DNA of 64,000 bases from an uncultured Bacteroidota bacterium. GTDB lineage: Bacteria; Bacteroidota; Bacteroidia; Bacteroidales; UBA12077. Shown in pieces: positions 53,593 through 63,039 of the stretch; position 1 is the stretch's first letter, and every line of letters begins with the position of its first letter. Both the position numbers and the translations under genes were made by a program. The stretch spans positions 1 through 64,000 of the forward strand of contig CAJXLK010000010.1 in NCBI GenBank assembly GCA_913055635.1, in the 5' to 3' direction. The notes beneath the pieces are model-generated. The model had not been told where the DNA came from. It was given only the letters and a program-made list of their open reading frames with translations, and made no database searches.

Positions 53593-56370
53593 TTAATGGG
53601 CCTCCAGCCAGTTGTTGCCCGTGCCGGTTTCCACGGTAAGGGGCACATCCAGTTGATGGGCATTTTCCATCTTTTCTGTCACCATCCCCCGCAAATCCTC
53701 CAATTCGGGCCGGTAAACGTCGAATATCAGTTCGTCGTGGACCTGGAGTATCAGTTTGCTCTGCAGCAGCTTTTCCTGCAGCACCCGGTGAATGTTGAGC
53801 ATGGCAATCTTGATGATATCGGCCGCCGAACCCTGTATGGGTGCATTGATGGCATTGCGCTCGGCCATCCCCCGCATCGTTGCATTGCGTGAATTGATGT
53901 TTTCGAGGAACCTTTTTCGGCCATAGATGGTTTCTACATACCCCTTTTCACGGGCCTTTTCAATGCACTGGTCCATGTATTGTTTGACCTGCGGGAAGTT
54001 TTTAAAATAGGCGTCGATCAACTCCTTGGCTTCTTTGCGCGTGATGTTCAGCCGTTGTGATAAGCCATAGGCCGAGATGCCATATATGATGCCAAAATTG
54101 GCGGTTTTGGCTTTGCGGCGCTGGTCTTTCGAGACCGCCTCCATGCTGTCGAGGTGGAATATCTTGGCCGCCGTGGAGCTGTGAATGTCCAGGTTGCTGC
54201 GAAAAGCCTCAATCAGGTTTTTGTCGCCACTCATGTGGGCCATGATCCGCAACTCGATCTGGGAATAATCGGCCGCCAGAAGAATATGGTCCTGGTCGCT
54301 GGGCACGAAAGCCTTCCGGATTTTGCGCCCCCGCTCTTCCCGTATAGGTATGTTCTGAAGGTTGGGGTTGTATGAGCTGAGCCGGCCGGTGGCTGCAATG
54401 GCCTGGTTGAAAGAGGTGTGTATTTTGCCCGTCTGCGGATGGATCAATGCCGGCAGGGCTTCCACATAGGTGGACAACAACTTGCGCACGGAACGGAATT
54501 CAAGCACTTTCTCTATGATCGGATGCTTGTCGCTGAGCTGCTGCAGGGTTTCTTCACTGGTGGAATACTGTTTGGTGCGTGTCTTTTTGGGGTTGTCCAC
54601 AATTTTCATCCGTTCGAACAAAACCTGTCCCAGCTGTTTGGGGGAATCAATGTTGAAAGTGACCCCGGCCATCTCATGCACCTGTTTTTCAATTTCTCCC
54701 AGCTCCTGGCGAAGTTCCCCGGCATAATGCTTCAGCTCCTGTTCATTGATCTTAACCCCGTTCAATTCCATGCGCATCAGCACATAGATCAGGGGCATCT
54801 CCATGCGGCTGGCCAGGTTCCAAAGGTGATGATTCTTAAGCTCTTTCTCAAGGATGTTTTTGAGTTGCCAGGTCAGATCGGCGTCTTCACAAGCATACGG
54901 GGTAACCTTTTCGACCGGTACTGAGCGCATGCTGCTTTGGCCTTTGCCCTTCTTGCCAATTAGCTCTTCGATGCCAATGGGCGTATAGTTCAGATATTGT
55001 TCGCTGAGCACCGTCAAATTGTGCCTTTGCTCGGGCTGCAACAGGTAATGGGCAATCATCGTATCGAAAATCGCTCCTTTTACCTGAATGCCATACCGAT
55101 GCAAAACCAGCATGTCGTACTTGATGTTTTGGCCCACTTTCCGGATCCCTTCATCTTCGAAGACCCCTTTAATCTGCTGAATAATCCGGCCGGTGGCATT
55201 GGAATCCTCCACACACGGCAGATAAAAGGCCTGGTCGTTCCGGTAAGCGATGGATATACCTACCAGTTCAGCCTGCTGGGGATTAACCGAGGTGGTTTCC
55301 GTATCAAAACAAAAGGCCGGGGCTTTCTGGAGCTTTTCTACCAGTTCCGCCCTTTTTTCACGGGTGTCGATGAGCTGATAATCCTTGTCGGTGGTGTCAA
55401 TGCTTGCTTTTTTGGTTGCTCCGGCCGGTTGCTGATTGCTGGCGGATTCTTCAAACATGGATTGCTGAACCCCTTCTGAGCTGGTCGTTTCGCTGAGGTC
55501 TTTGTTGAAGAGGCGTTTGGACAGCGTTTTGAATTCCAGTTCCTGGAAAAGCTGCATCAACATTGCTTCATCGGGCTGCTGGCGTTCAATATTTGAAGTA
55601 TTTATTTCAGTGGGAACATTTAGTTTTATTTTAACCAGCTCTTTACTTAAATATATTTGATCTTTATAATTAATTAAATTTTCTTTTTGTTTTCCCTTTA
55701 AGTCATCTATATTGTTATATAAATTTTCCACCGAACCATATTGCCCGATGAGTTTTTTGGCGGTTTTTTCACCAATGCCCGGGGCCCCGGGTATGTTATC
55801 CGATTTATCGCCCCACAGGGCCATGATGTCGATGATTTGATCGGGATGTTCGATGCCGAATTGTTCACATATGCTTTCCCGGTCAATGACTTCGGCCTGG
55901 TTGCCGGAGCGCTTGGGTTTGTAGAGGTAGATGCCTTTCTCCAGCAATTGCCCGTAATCCTTGTCGGGGGTCATCATGTAGGTCTCAAAGCCTTTTTCTT
56001 TGGCTTGATGGGCAATGGTCCCGATGACATCATCGGCTTCATAGCCTTCCACCTGGATCATCGGGATGTTGAAAGCCTTCAGGATGTCTTTGATCCAGGG
56101 GATCGACTGCTGGATGTCTTCAGGCATCTTCTCCCGGTTGGCTTTGTATTCGGGGTAAAGGTCATTGCGGAACGTAGCCTCCGAGGGATCAAAAGCAACG
56201 GCAATGTGGGAAGGATTTTCTTTTTCAAGGACTTCCACCAGCGTATTGGTAAATCCCAGGATGGCCGAGGTGTTTAAACCTTTGGAATTGCGCACGGGAT
56301 TTTTGATAAAGGCATAATAAGCCCGGTAAATCAGGGCATAAGCATCCAGCAGGAATAATTTCTTTGCCAT
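53593..56370 (-). CDS. polA: DNA polymerase I
   Basis: A 925-residue three-domain polymerase: 5'-3' exonuclease (1-290; FLLDAYALIYRAYYAF, GDKSDNIPGAPGIGEKTAKKL), 3'-5' exonuclease (about 335-520; CFDTETTSVNP with D and E retained, so proofreading is plausible), and the polymerase domain (530-925) with motif A AADYSQIELRIMAHMS, motif B RRKAKTANFGIIYG and motif C LQVHDELIFDV. It fills gaps and removes RNA primers. It is monocistronic, convergent with the dehalogenase-like gene. Confidence 0.98.
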   Translation of the reverse strand: MAKKLFLLDAYALIYRAYYAFIKNPVRNSKGLNTSAILGFTNTLVEVLEKENPSHIAVAFDPSEATFRNDLYPEYKANREKMPEDIQQSIPWIKDILKAFNIPMIQVEGYEADDVIGTIAHQAKEKGFETYMMTPDKDYGQLLEKGIYLYKPKRSGNQAEVIDRESICEQFGIEHPDQIIDIMALWGDKSDNIPGAPGIGEKTAKKLIGQYGSVENLYNNIDDLKGKQKENLINYKDQIYLSKELVKIKLNVPTEINTSNIERQQPDEAMLMQLFQELEFKTLSKRLFNKDLSETTSSEGVQQSMFEESASNQQPAGATKKASIDTTDKDYQLIDTREKRAELVEKLQKAPAFCFDTETTSVNPQQAELVGISIAYRNDQAFYLPCVEDSNATGRIIQQIKGVFEDEGIRKVGQNIKYDMLVLHRYGIQVKGAIFDTMIAHYLLQPEQRHNLTVLSEQYLNYTPIGIEELIGKKGKGQSSMRSVPVEKVTPYACEDADLTWQLKNILEKELKNHHLWNLASRMEMPLIYVLMRMELNGVKINEQELKHYAGELRQELGEIEKQVHEMAGVTFNIDSPKQLGQVLFERMKIVDNPKKTRTKQYSTSEETLQQLSDKHPIIEKVLEFRSVRKLLSTYVEALPALIHPQTGKIHTSFNQAIAATGRLSSYNPNLQNIPIREERGRKIRKAFVPSDQDHILLAADYSQIELRIMAHMSGDKNLIEAFRSNLDIHSSTAAKIFHLDSMEAVSKDQRRKAKTANFGIIYGISAYGLSQRLNITRKEAKELIDAYFKNFPQVKQYMDQCIEKAREKGYVETIYGRKRFLENINSRNATMRGMAERNAINAPIQGSAADIIKIAMLNIHRVLQEKLLQSKLILQVHDELIFDVYRPELEDLRGMVTEKMENAHQLDVPLTVETGTGNNWLEAH

Positions 56371-56467
56371 GGCATTTAGATTTGAACATTTGGCTGGTAA
56401 AAGATAAGAAAAATTCAGCTCAAACCGAAACCCCTCCGGCTATGGAATGGGGGTCATTGAGCCGTTG

Positions 56468-56920
56468 TTATGGGTTGTCGCTGGCGAACCATTCGGCATA
56501 GGAGGTGGCGGTTTCATCCAGCCTCACCCGGTAAAGGCTGACGCCTTCGGGCAATTTACCGGCAATGCGGTGGGCAAAATCGGCCACCAGGTTTTCACAG
56601 GTAGGTTGATAATCAACAATATAGCATTTGTCGAGCATACTGCGGAATGCGCCGGTTTCTTCTCCCATTGCCGCCCGGTTGAGGATCACGGCATGGTCGA
56701 GCTGGCTGACAATTTCCCGGTTGACCACCTCCTTGAGGTCACCGAAATCCATCACCATCCCGTTTTTGGGATTGGATCCCTCACTGGTTGGGGTGCCGAT
56801 CACCGTTACATACAATTTATAACTGTGCCCGTGCAGGTTGCTGCATTGTCCGTTGTAATTCCAGAGGGCATGGGCCGCCTCGAAATCAAATACCTTGGTC
56901 ACTCTGATTTTACTGGCCAT
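56468..56920 (-). CDS. queD: 6-carboxytetrahydropterin synthase (QueD/PTPS family)
   Basis: A 150-residue enzyme of the 6-pyruvoyl-tetrahydropterin synthase fold. The zinc ligands are H16-like FEAAHAL and HGHSY, and the catalytic Cys is in QCSNLHGH. It makes the queuosine precursor CPH4 from dihydroneopterin triphosphate. The function is by family; a true PTPS activity cannot be excluded. Other queuosine genes are not adjacent. Confidence 0.92.
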   Translation of the reverse strand: MASKIRVTKVFDFEAAHALWNYNGQCSNLHGHSYKLYVTVIGTPTSEGSNPKNGMVMDFGDLKEVVNREIVSQLDHAVILNRAAMGEETGAFRSMLDKCYIVDYQPTCENLVADFAHRIAGKLPEGVSLYRVRLDETATSYAEWFASDNP

Positions 56921-57005
56921 GTTAAAAAAATTAATACATGTTTTACCAGAAGCATGTCTGGCAATGACTTCCGGTTGACGCTTCTAAATCCTTTCTGGCC
57001 GGGGA

Positions 57006-57311
57006 TTAGGCACTGTTGGAGGTACACCTGCCAACGCAATGAACAATATTGCTCAGGCTGTTGTCTTTAAGATAGTAATAGGTGTTTTTACCTTCTCTTT
57101 TGGAACACAATACGCCTTTGTCCTTGAGTATCCCCAGATGATGGGAGGTGGTGGATTGTTCTATGCCGAGTAGTTCATGGATCTGGGTGACAGTCAGTTT
57201 TTTCCCTCCCTCCAGGTGGCTCAGTATCGAGATCCGCAATGGATGCGCGATGGCCTTGAGCATATTGGCTGCCTCTTCCAGCTGTTCTGGTGTCAAATCT
57301 TTGATTTGCAT
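57006..57311 (-). CDS. ArsR-type winged-helix regulator
   Basis: A 101-residue DNA-binding protein: MLKAIAHPLRISILSHLE, LTVTQIHELLGIEQSTTSHHLGILKDKGVL and the wing REGKNTYYYLKDN. The ELCVCDL metal site of ArsR/SmtB is absent, but the C-terminus has HCVGRC, which could bind metal or be redox-active. Targets are unknown; it is divergent from the polyprenyl synthase gene. A TATATTTG box lies at 57348-57341 on its strand. Confidence 0.9.
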   Translation of the reverse strand: MQIKDLTPEQLEEAANMLKAIAHPLRISILSHLEGGKKLTVTQIHELLGIEQSTTSHHLGILKDKGVLCSKREGKNTYYYLKDNSLSNIVHCVGRCTSNSA

Positions 57312-57525
57312 GCTCTGATGGTTGTAAACTTTAACTAATGCAAATATATAAATATATTGTTGATATTAATAAAGGGTTGAACTTCCAGGTCCTTAAAAAA
57401 TATGCTTTTACAACATATTTTGTCCGCCAGTCTTATTCCCCACTCCTTTTCTCCGGGCGGTGGGGTGCAATTTATTGTAAGGTGGATGTATTTAATTATT
57501 AAATTTGACCCAAACGATTAGTCAG

Positions 57526-58509
57526 ATGGCCCAAGATGAATTGGTTCGTATAAAAGCGCCCATCCGCGAGGAGATGAAGCATTTTGAGTCCCATTTCCGG
57601 GATTCCATGAAAACGAGTGTCCCCTTGCTCAATGTCGTCCTCAATCATGTCATTCGGCGCAAGGGCAAACAGATGAGGCCGATGTTTGTCTTTTTGACGG
57701 CCCGTATGCTGGGGCAGATCAATTCATCTACCTATACAGCCGCCTCTTTGGTTGAATTGTTGCACAATGCAACCCTGATCCATGACGATGTGGTGGATAA
57801 GTCCTACCGGCGCCGGGGCTACTTTTCGATACATGCCTTATGGAAATCCAAAATTAGTGTATTGGTGGGTGACTTTTTGCTTTCGCGGGGCCTGTTGTTG
57901 TCGGTGCGCAACAAGGAATATGATTTGCTGGAGATTGTCAGCCATGCCGTAGAACAGATGAGTGAAGGCGAGCTGCTCCAGGTGCGCAATTCGCGAAAGC
58001 TGTACATTTCGGAGGAAGCCTATTTTGATGTGGTGCGCAAAAAAACCGCTTCCCTGATTGCATCCTGTACTGCCTGCGGGGCTCGTTCGGTGGGGCGCGA
58101 TGAATCGGTTATTGAAACTTTGCGCGCCTTTGGGGAAAAAGTGGGCATTGCCTTTCAGATAAAGGATGATCTGCTCGATTATGAACGTTCGGGCGTTATT
58201 GGCAAGCCGGCCGGAAATGATATCAAGGAAAAGAAGGTGACCCTGCCGTTGATCTATGCTTTGAATCAGGCCGGGGAAAAGGACCGTAAAGCCATAAAGC
58301 GTTTGTTTGGCCGTTCAAGGAAAAACGGACGGCAGGTTAATGAAATCATCGATTTTGTGCGCCGGCACAACGGCCTGGAACTGGCCCGCGACAAGATGAA
58401 GCAGGTTAAGGATGAAGCCCTCCGGATGCTCGCCCCTTATTCCAACGACAACCCGGGCTATAATTCCATGGTCGATCTGGTGGAGTATACCATCAACCGC
58501 ACCCAGTAA
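57526..58509 (+). CDS. Polyprenyl diphosphate synthase
   Basis: A 327-residue trans-isoprenyl synthase from ATG 57526 (TTG 57505 in frame, less likely). First Asp-rich motif IHDDVVDKSYRRRG and second QIKDDLLDYE are intact, with GKQMRPMF for substrate binding. It elongates farnesyl or geranyl diphosphate; by family probably an octaprenyl-type product for menaquinone side chains. Chain length cannot be read with confidence. Confidence 0.92.
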   Translation: MAQDELVRIKAPIREEMKHFESHFRDSMKTSVPLLNVVLNHVIRRKGKQMRPMFVFLTARMLGQINSSTYTAASLVELLHNATLIHDDVVDKSYRRRGYFSIHALWKSKISVLVGDFLLSRGLLLSVRNKEYDLLEIVSHAVEQMSEGELLQVRNSRKLYISEEAYFDVVRKKTASLIASCTACGARSVGRDESVIETLRAFGEKVGIAFQIKDDLLDYERSGVIGKPAGNDIKEKKVTLPLIYALNQAGEKDRKAIKRLFGRSRKNGRQVNEIIDFVRRHNGLELARDKMKQVKDEALRMLAPYSNDNPGYNSMVDLVEYTINRTQ

Positions 58510-58528
58510 CCTTACCATCAACACTACC

Positions 58529-58623
58529 CCCCGCTTAGCGGTATCCAAATTACCCCGCTTAGCGGGGTCTGACAAGACTACTCCCCCCGCTTAGCGGGGT
58601 CTAAATTACCCCGCTTAGCGGGG
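58529..58623. repeat. Cluster 3 of palindrome CCCCGCTnAGCGGGG (4 copies)
   Basis: Copies at 58529-58541 (partial, ends GCGGTATC), 58553-58567, 58585-58599 and 58609-58623, all with central T, spaced 24-32 bases. It fills the convergent gap between the polyprenyl synthase gene and deoC. Confidence 0.95.
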
Positions 58624-58647
58624 TTTAGCTAGTCGCTTCAGGCAGGG

Positions 58648-59514
58648 TTAAAAATACTGGATGTCGGCTTCGCGGATATGGCTCAGCAAGTCATTGGCCA
58701 GGCGGCTGGCCCCGATCCGGAACAGGGAGCTGTTCAGCCACTGATCGCCCAAAACTTCATGGACAATGGCATAGTAGGAAAGGGCGTCGGCAGCGGTAGA
58801 GATGCCCCCGGCCGGCTTGATCCCGGTGGGACGGCCGGTTTGCTTGTAAAAGGCTTTGATGGCCTGGGCCATCACGTATACCGCATCATAGCTGGCGGCA
58901 GGCTCAACCTTTCCCGTGGAGGTCTTGATGAAGTCCGCCCCGGCCTCCATGGCAATCAAGCTGGCCAGCTGGATATGCCGATAGTCATTGAGCATGCCGG
59001 TCTCCAAAATGACCTTCAGCTTTTTCTGGCCAATAGCTTCCTTGATTTCTTCGATCTCCCGGTATACCTCCTCGTATTTGCCTTCCAAAAACAGAGCCAC
59101 CGGAAGCACCACATCGACCTCATCCGCCCCGTGGTTGATGATCTCCTTGCATTCGGTCTTCTTAACACTCAAATAGGTCTGGGATGTGGGAAAGTTGCCC
59201 CCGACCGAGGCGATTTGTATGCCTTCTACTTCCAGTTCTTTTTTGACCGTCTCTACCAACGGAGGATAAACACAAATGGCCGCTACGTTGGGCATGTCTT
59301 CGTAGTGGGTGCCCAACCGGTTGACCTTGGTGCACAGCCGGGTAATAAATGTTTCTGTGTCGTCTGTATTTAAGCTTGTTAAATCAAGTAACCTGAACAA
59401 CAACTTTAAGTTTTCCGGGTTGAAATATTGATGGCTGTTGTTGGCAATTACTTTAACTTTTTGTTCAATTCCTTCTTCTAATGATAATGAGTATTTGTCA
59501 GTTAAATTTTCCAT
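58648..59514 (-). CDS. deoC: Deoxyribose-phosphate aldolase
   Basis: A 288-residue TIM-barrel aldolase converting 2-deoxyribose-5-phosphate to acetaldehyde and glyceraldehyde-3-phosphate. The Schiff-base lysine is in DFIKTSTGK, with VDVVLPVALFLEG and GIKPAGGIST around the barrel. The N-terminus is longer than in E. coli, like other Bacteroidetes members. Last gene of a dtd-mazG-deoC operon (6-base gap). Confidence 0.96.
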   Translation of the reverse strand: MENLTDKYSLSLEEGIEQKVKVIANNSHQYFNPENLKLLFRLLDLTSLNTDDTETFITRLCTKVNRLGTHYEDMPNVAAICVYPPLVETVKKELEVEGIQIASVGGNFPTSQTYLSVKKTECKEIINHGADEVDVVLPVALFLEGKYEEVYREIEEIKEAIGQKKLKVILETGMLNDYRHIQLASLIAMEAGADFIKTSTGKVEPAASYDAVYVMAQAIKAFYKQTGRPTGIKPAGGISTAADALSYYAIVHEVLGDQWLNSSLFRIGASRLANDLLSHIREADIQYF

Positions 59515-59520
59515 ACTTAT

Positions 59521-59844
59521 TTATTTGAGTTTGGGGTTGTTTTGATGCCGTTGGGGATCCCTTTGGGATTTTTTTTCCAGGTTTTTTTCAAGGGCCCCGG
59601 TTAAATCCACCCCGGTTTGATTGGCCAGGGCAAGGACCACAAAAAGCACATCCGCCAGTTCATCTTCCACCTCATTCGGATCGCCCTCCTTGAAGGATTG
59701 ATCCCCGTAATGGCGATTGATTACCCGGGCCAGTTCACCGACCTCTTCAGTGAGCATGGCCAGGTTGCTTAACTCATGGAAATACCGGACCCCGTGTTTT
59801 TTGATCCACTGATCCACCAATTGCTGGGCTTCGTTTACCGTCAT
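59521..59844 (-). CDS. MazG-like nucleotide pyrophosphohydrolase
   Basis: A 107-residue single-domain NTP-PPase. The Mg2+-binding EExxE..ExxD pattern is visible in TEEVGELARVINRHYGDQ and NEVEDELADVLFVVLALA. It probably sanitises non-canonical (d)NTPs in the cytoplasm. It sits between dtd and deoC with 12- and 6-base gaps. Confidence 0.93.
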   Translation of the reverse strand: MTVNEAQQLVDQWIKKHGVRYFHELSNLAMLTEEVGELARVINRHYGDQSFKEGDPNEVEDELADVLFVVLALANQTGVDLTGALEKNLEKKSQRDPQRHQNNPKLK

Positions 59845-59856
59845 AGGGCTGCGGGG

Positions 59857-60312
59857 TTAAAGGTTTTTGTTTTTCGAGTCAATCATCAGGGTCACTGGCC
59901 CGTCGTTTTCCAGGGCAACCTTCATATAGGCTCCAAATTCCCCGGTCTTTGCTTCTTTGCCGATGATCTGGCCCATCTGGCGGGCAAATTGTTCGTAAAG
60001 GCTTTGAGCTTTTTGCGGTGGGGCTGCCCGGCTGTAGGAAGGGCGGGTTCCCTTTTTGGTTTTTGCATGCAGGGTGAACTGGCTGATCACCATGACTTCT
60101 CCATCGGTCTCCAGAATGGAATGGTTCATTTGACCGTTGTCGTCTTCAAATATCCTGAGCTTGCTGATTTTTCCCGTGAGCCACTCAATGTCTCCCGGTT
60201 CGTCTTCCTCTTCCACACCGAGGAGAATGAGCAGACCCGCTCCGATCTCGGATCTGACCTCGCCTTCAATGGACACACGGGCATGATTAACCCTTTGTAC
60301 CAACGCGCGCAT
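59857..60312 (-). CDS. dtd: D-aminoacyl-tRNA deacylase
   Basis: A 151-residue enzyme that removes D-amino acids (notably D-Tyr) and glycine mischarged on tRNA. Family signatures: N-terminal MRALVQRVNHARVSIEG, SQFTL, and the cross-subunit GP motif NDGPVTLMIDS. First gene of the operon with mazG and deoC; the grouping suggests housekeeping of tRNA and nucleotide quality. Confidence 0.97.
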   Translation of the reverse strand: MRALVQRVNHARVSIEGEVRSEIGAGLLILLGVEEEDEPGDIEWLTGKISKLRIFEDDNGQMNHSILETDGEVMVISQFTLHAKTKKGTRPSYSRAAPPQKAQSLYEQFARQMGQIIGKEAKTGEFGAYMKVALENDGPVTLMIDSKNKNL

Positions 60313-60466
60313 AAATTATGGTTTTGAGTGCCTTGTTAAGAGCATAAAATTAGTGAATACGGTGAAAATAAAAAAGGGCCTGCAAAATTCCTGTTGGTTT
60401 TGTTCCGAATATTTGTTTTATTTAAACGTGTTTTTATTGTGATGCTTCATTTCAACTTCATCCATT

Positions 60467-61933
60467 ATGCATTTCATTGACCTTTCTGTTTTCATTCTTT
60501 ATATGGTAACCATGCTGGGGGTGGGTTATTTTTTCCTGCGGAAGAACAAGGACACCGATGATTATTATGTAGGAGGCCGCAGCATGGGCAGTTTTCATGT
60601 AGGGTTATCTGTGGTGGCCACCGATGTGGGGGGCGGTTTTTCCATTGGTTTAGGTGGTTTGGGTTTCATCATGGGCATTGCCGGTTCGTGGATGCTGTTT
60701 ACCGGATTGATTGGAGCCTGGCTGAGTGCGGTATTTTTGATTCCGCGGGTCAGCAAGTTATCGGCAAAGATAAAGCTTTTCACTTTTCCCCAAATCTTTG
60801 AACAGTTTTACACCCCGCGGGTGGCTTTGCTGGCGGGGATCATTTCAGCCATTGGTTATATGGGTTTCACCAGTTCCCAGATCCTGGCCGGTGCCAAGCT
60901 GGCTTCGGCCACCTTTGTTGACCTGGAGCTGAACCATGCCCTGGTGATCATGGGAGTGATCGCAGTGGTTTACACGGTGATGGGTGGTTTGAAAGCGGTG
61001 ATCTATACCGATACCATTCAATGGATGATCCTGATGGTGGGGTTGATTTTCATTGGCATTCCCCTGGGCTATCATGCCATTGGGGGTATTTCGGAGATCC
61101 GCGATACGATACCGGGTGAGTTTTTATCCCTGTCGAATGTTTCGTGGCAGGAGCTGGTTAATTGGGGCATCACCATCATTCCCATTTGGTTTGTTGGAAT
61201 GACTCTTTATCAGCGGATTTATTCCACACGGAGCCGCAAGGAGGCTCAAAAAGCGTGGTTCATTGCCGGGTTGTTTGAGTGGCCTTTGATGGCAATGATG
61301 GGGGTCATCCTTGGGCTATTCGCCCGTGTTGGCCTGGAGAATGGTATGTTTGCCCATCTGGGTTATGCCAACTTGCAAAGCATTGATTCGGAGATGGGCT
61401 TGCCCTTGTTGCTGCGCACGGTTCTGCCGGTCGGACTGATGGGGCTGATGATGTCGGCCTATTTTTCGGCCATCATGTCTACGGCCGACAGTTGCCTGAT
61501 GGCCTCATCCGGAAACATCCTTACCGATATCCTGGACAAGATTTTTCACTTCAACCCCGATTCAAAGAAGGTATTGCGGGTGTCTCAGTTGCTGACCCTG
61601 ATCATTGGCACATCGGCCGTTCTGCTGGCCCTGAGCATGCAGAATGTGCTCCAGCTGATGCTTTATTCCTATGCCTTTATGGTTTCCGGGTTGTTCATCC
61701 CCATACTCGGAGCGTTGTTCTGGAGAAGAAGCAGTCCGGTGGCGGCGTTCTGGTCGATGCTGATCGGCGGGGGAACCACCCTTTATTTGACCGTGGCCGG
61801 ATGGAAACTGCCCTATGGCCTGGATCCCAATATTTTCGGTATTGGCGCGGGACTGCTCCTTTTCATTTCCCTGACCTTTATCTTCCCCCGAAAAGCAAAT
61901 GTTTCATCCATGGAACCGGCTACCATGAAATAG
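60467..61933 (+). CDS. Sodium:solute symporter (SSS family)
   Basis: A 488-residue inner-membrane transporter with about 13 helices. The family signatures DDYYVGGRSMGSFHVGLS near the start and GLMGLMMSAYFSAIMSTADSCL (about 325-346) are clear. It couples Na+ influx to uptake of a solute that cannot be named (sugar, amino acid, nucleoside). It is alone, convergent with the DUF4249 gene. Confidence 0.94.
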   Translation: MHFIDLSVFILYMVTMLGVGYFFLRKNKDTDDYYVGGRSMGSFHVGLSVVATDVGGGFSIGLGGLGFIMGIAGSWMLFTGLIGAWLSAVFLIPRVSKLSAKIKLFTFPQIFEQFYTPRVALLAGIISAIGYMGFTSSQILAGAKLASATFVDLELNHALVIMGVIAVVYTVMGGLKAVIYTDTIQWMILMVGLIFIGIPLGYHAIGGISEIRDTIPGEFLSLSNVSWQELVNWGITIIPIWFVGMTLYQRIYSTRSRKEAQKAWFIAGLFEWPLMAMMGVILGLFARVGLENGMFAHLGYANLQSIDSEMGLPLLLRTVLPVGLMGLMMSAYFSAIMSTADSCLMASSGNILTDILDKIFHFNPDSKKVLRVSQLLTLIIGTSAVLLALSMQNVLQLMLYSYAFMVSGLFIPILGALFWRRSSPVAAFWSMLIGGGTTLYLTVAGWKLPYGLDPNIFGIGAGLLLFISLTFIFPRKANVSSMEPATMK

Positions 61934-62140
61934 CCCGGGGTTTACACGAGGCTTTACCGGCCCGAAGACCATTGGCCAGCTCCAGGTCTTTTAGCGGGCC
62001 CGCGGATTTTTTACTGGCCAGCCATGTTTTTGGCCGATCAAAAGAATTTTCACCCCCTGGGGTTTTTCGGGCGGGGATACTTGCCCGGCCAGCTTACTTC
62101 TGCTGGCCGGCAAAAAGCTTTGTCAGGGCCCACATGTGCA
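61934..62140. other. Convergent intergenic region with strong hairpin
   Basis: CCGGCCAGC (62085-62093) pairs with GCTGGCCGG (62102-62110) across an 8-base loop. There is no clear T-run on either side. Nothing else is recognised. Confidence 0.55.
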
Positions 62141-63022
62141 TTACCACTTTTTCACCTTCTCGTAAGGATCGTCCACACGAAGGCTCAGGCGGGTGATCGA
62201 ATAAGCCCTGAAAAATCCAACGGGGCCGTTGCCCCCGCTTATATTGGTTCTGACATTGGCGCGGGGCCCACTGAATAAGGGATTGGAAGGGCCCGCCTCA
62301 TTGGTCAGCTCAATGATGTATTTGTAATACTCCTGGGTGATGCCATTGGCTTCGAGGGTGATGACATCGCCGGGGCGGACCACTTCATCCTTTTTGGATT
62401 TTTCCAGGCTCTGGACCATTACCCCGGGCACATAATTGCCGTTGAAGGTCATATCTTCCTGGATCACGTATTCGTCAATGGTATCGGTCAGGAGGGTGTC
62501 GTTTTTATGGACCTTAAAGAGGTAGTAATTTTCTTCAGGCGGGTCCTGGGCAAAGAGTTCAAGGCCCCACATCTTCATGATGCCCCCGGCAAATTCCTGG
62601 TATACGAGTTCAAGGGAGTCAACCCGGGCAATGGAATTGATCCTGGAGGTGGCCTGGTAATGTTCGCTGTGCCCGTCGGCATCGATGTCGACCCGGTCAA
62701 TGCTTAAATGATAGGTACGACCGATTACCCCGAAAAAGTCGGGATCCGTTTGGTATAAGCCGGGTATGGTGTCATTTTCCCTCAGCCGGTGGTCATTGAT
62801 CATGACCTTAGCCCCGGTGACGGGTTGGGCTGGTTGGTTGGAGAAATAATCCATGGTTTGGGTTAGTTTAACGTAATGGCGGGTGGTATCGGTGGTGATT
62901 TGTCCGTCGACCACCAAACGGGTATAGGTGCTGTCCAGATCTACACTCACCTGCTCGGTGCAGGCCCCCGGCAATATGGCTGTTGCTGCGGCTAAAATCA
63001 GTCGAAAGGTTATCTTTTTCAT
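62141..63022 (-). CDS. DUF4249 lipoprotein
   Basis: A 293-residue lipoprotein: signal MKKITFRLILAAATAILPGAC with lipidated C21, then a beta-rich body (VVDGQITTDTTRHYVKLTQT). DUF4249 proteins in Bacteroidetes usually follow a TonB-dependent receptor gene, as here (17-base gap), and are thought to form its surface partner. Substrate unknown. Confidence 0.9.
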   Translation of the reverse strand: MKKITFRLILAAATAILPGACTEQVSVDLDSTYTRLVVDGQITTDTTRHYVKLTQTMDYFSNQPAQPVTGAKVMINDHRLRENDTIPGLYQTDPDFFGVIGRTYHLSIDRVDIDADGHSEHYQATSRINSIARVDSLELVYQEFAGGIMKMWGLELFAQDPPEENYYLFKVHKNDTLLTDTIDEYVIQEDMTFNGNYVPGVMVQSLEKSKKDEVVRPGDVITLEANGITQEYYKYIIELTNEAGPSNPLFSGPRANVRTNISGGNGPVGFFRAYSITRLSLRVDDPYEKVKKW

Positions 63023-63039
63023 GGCTTCAGGCTTTCGGG

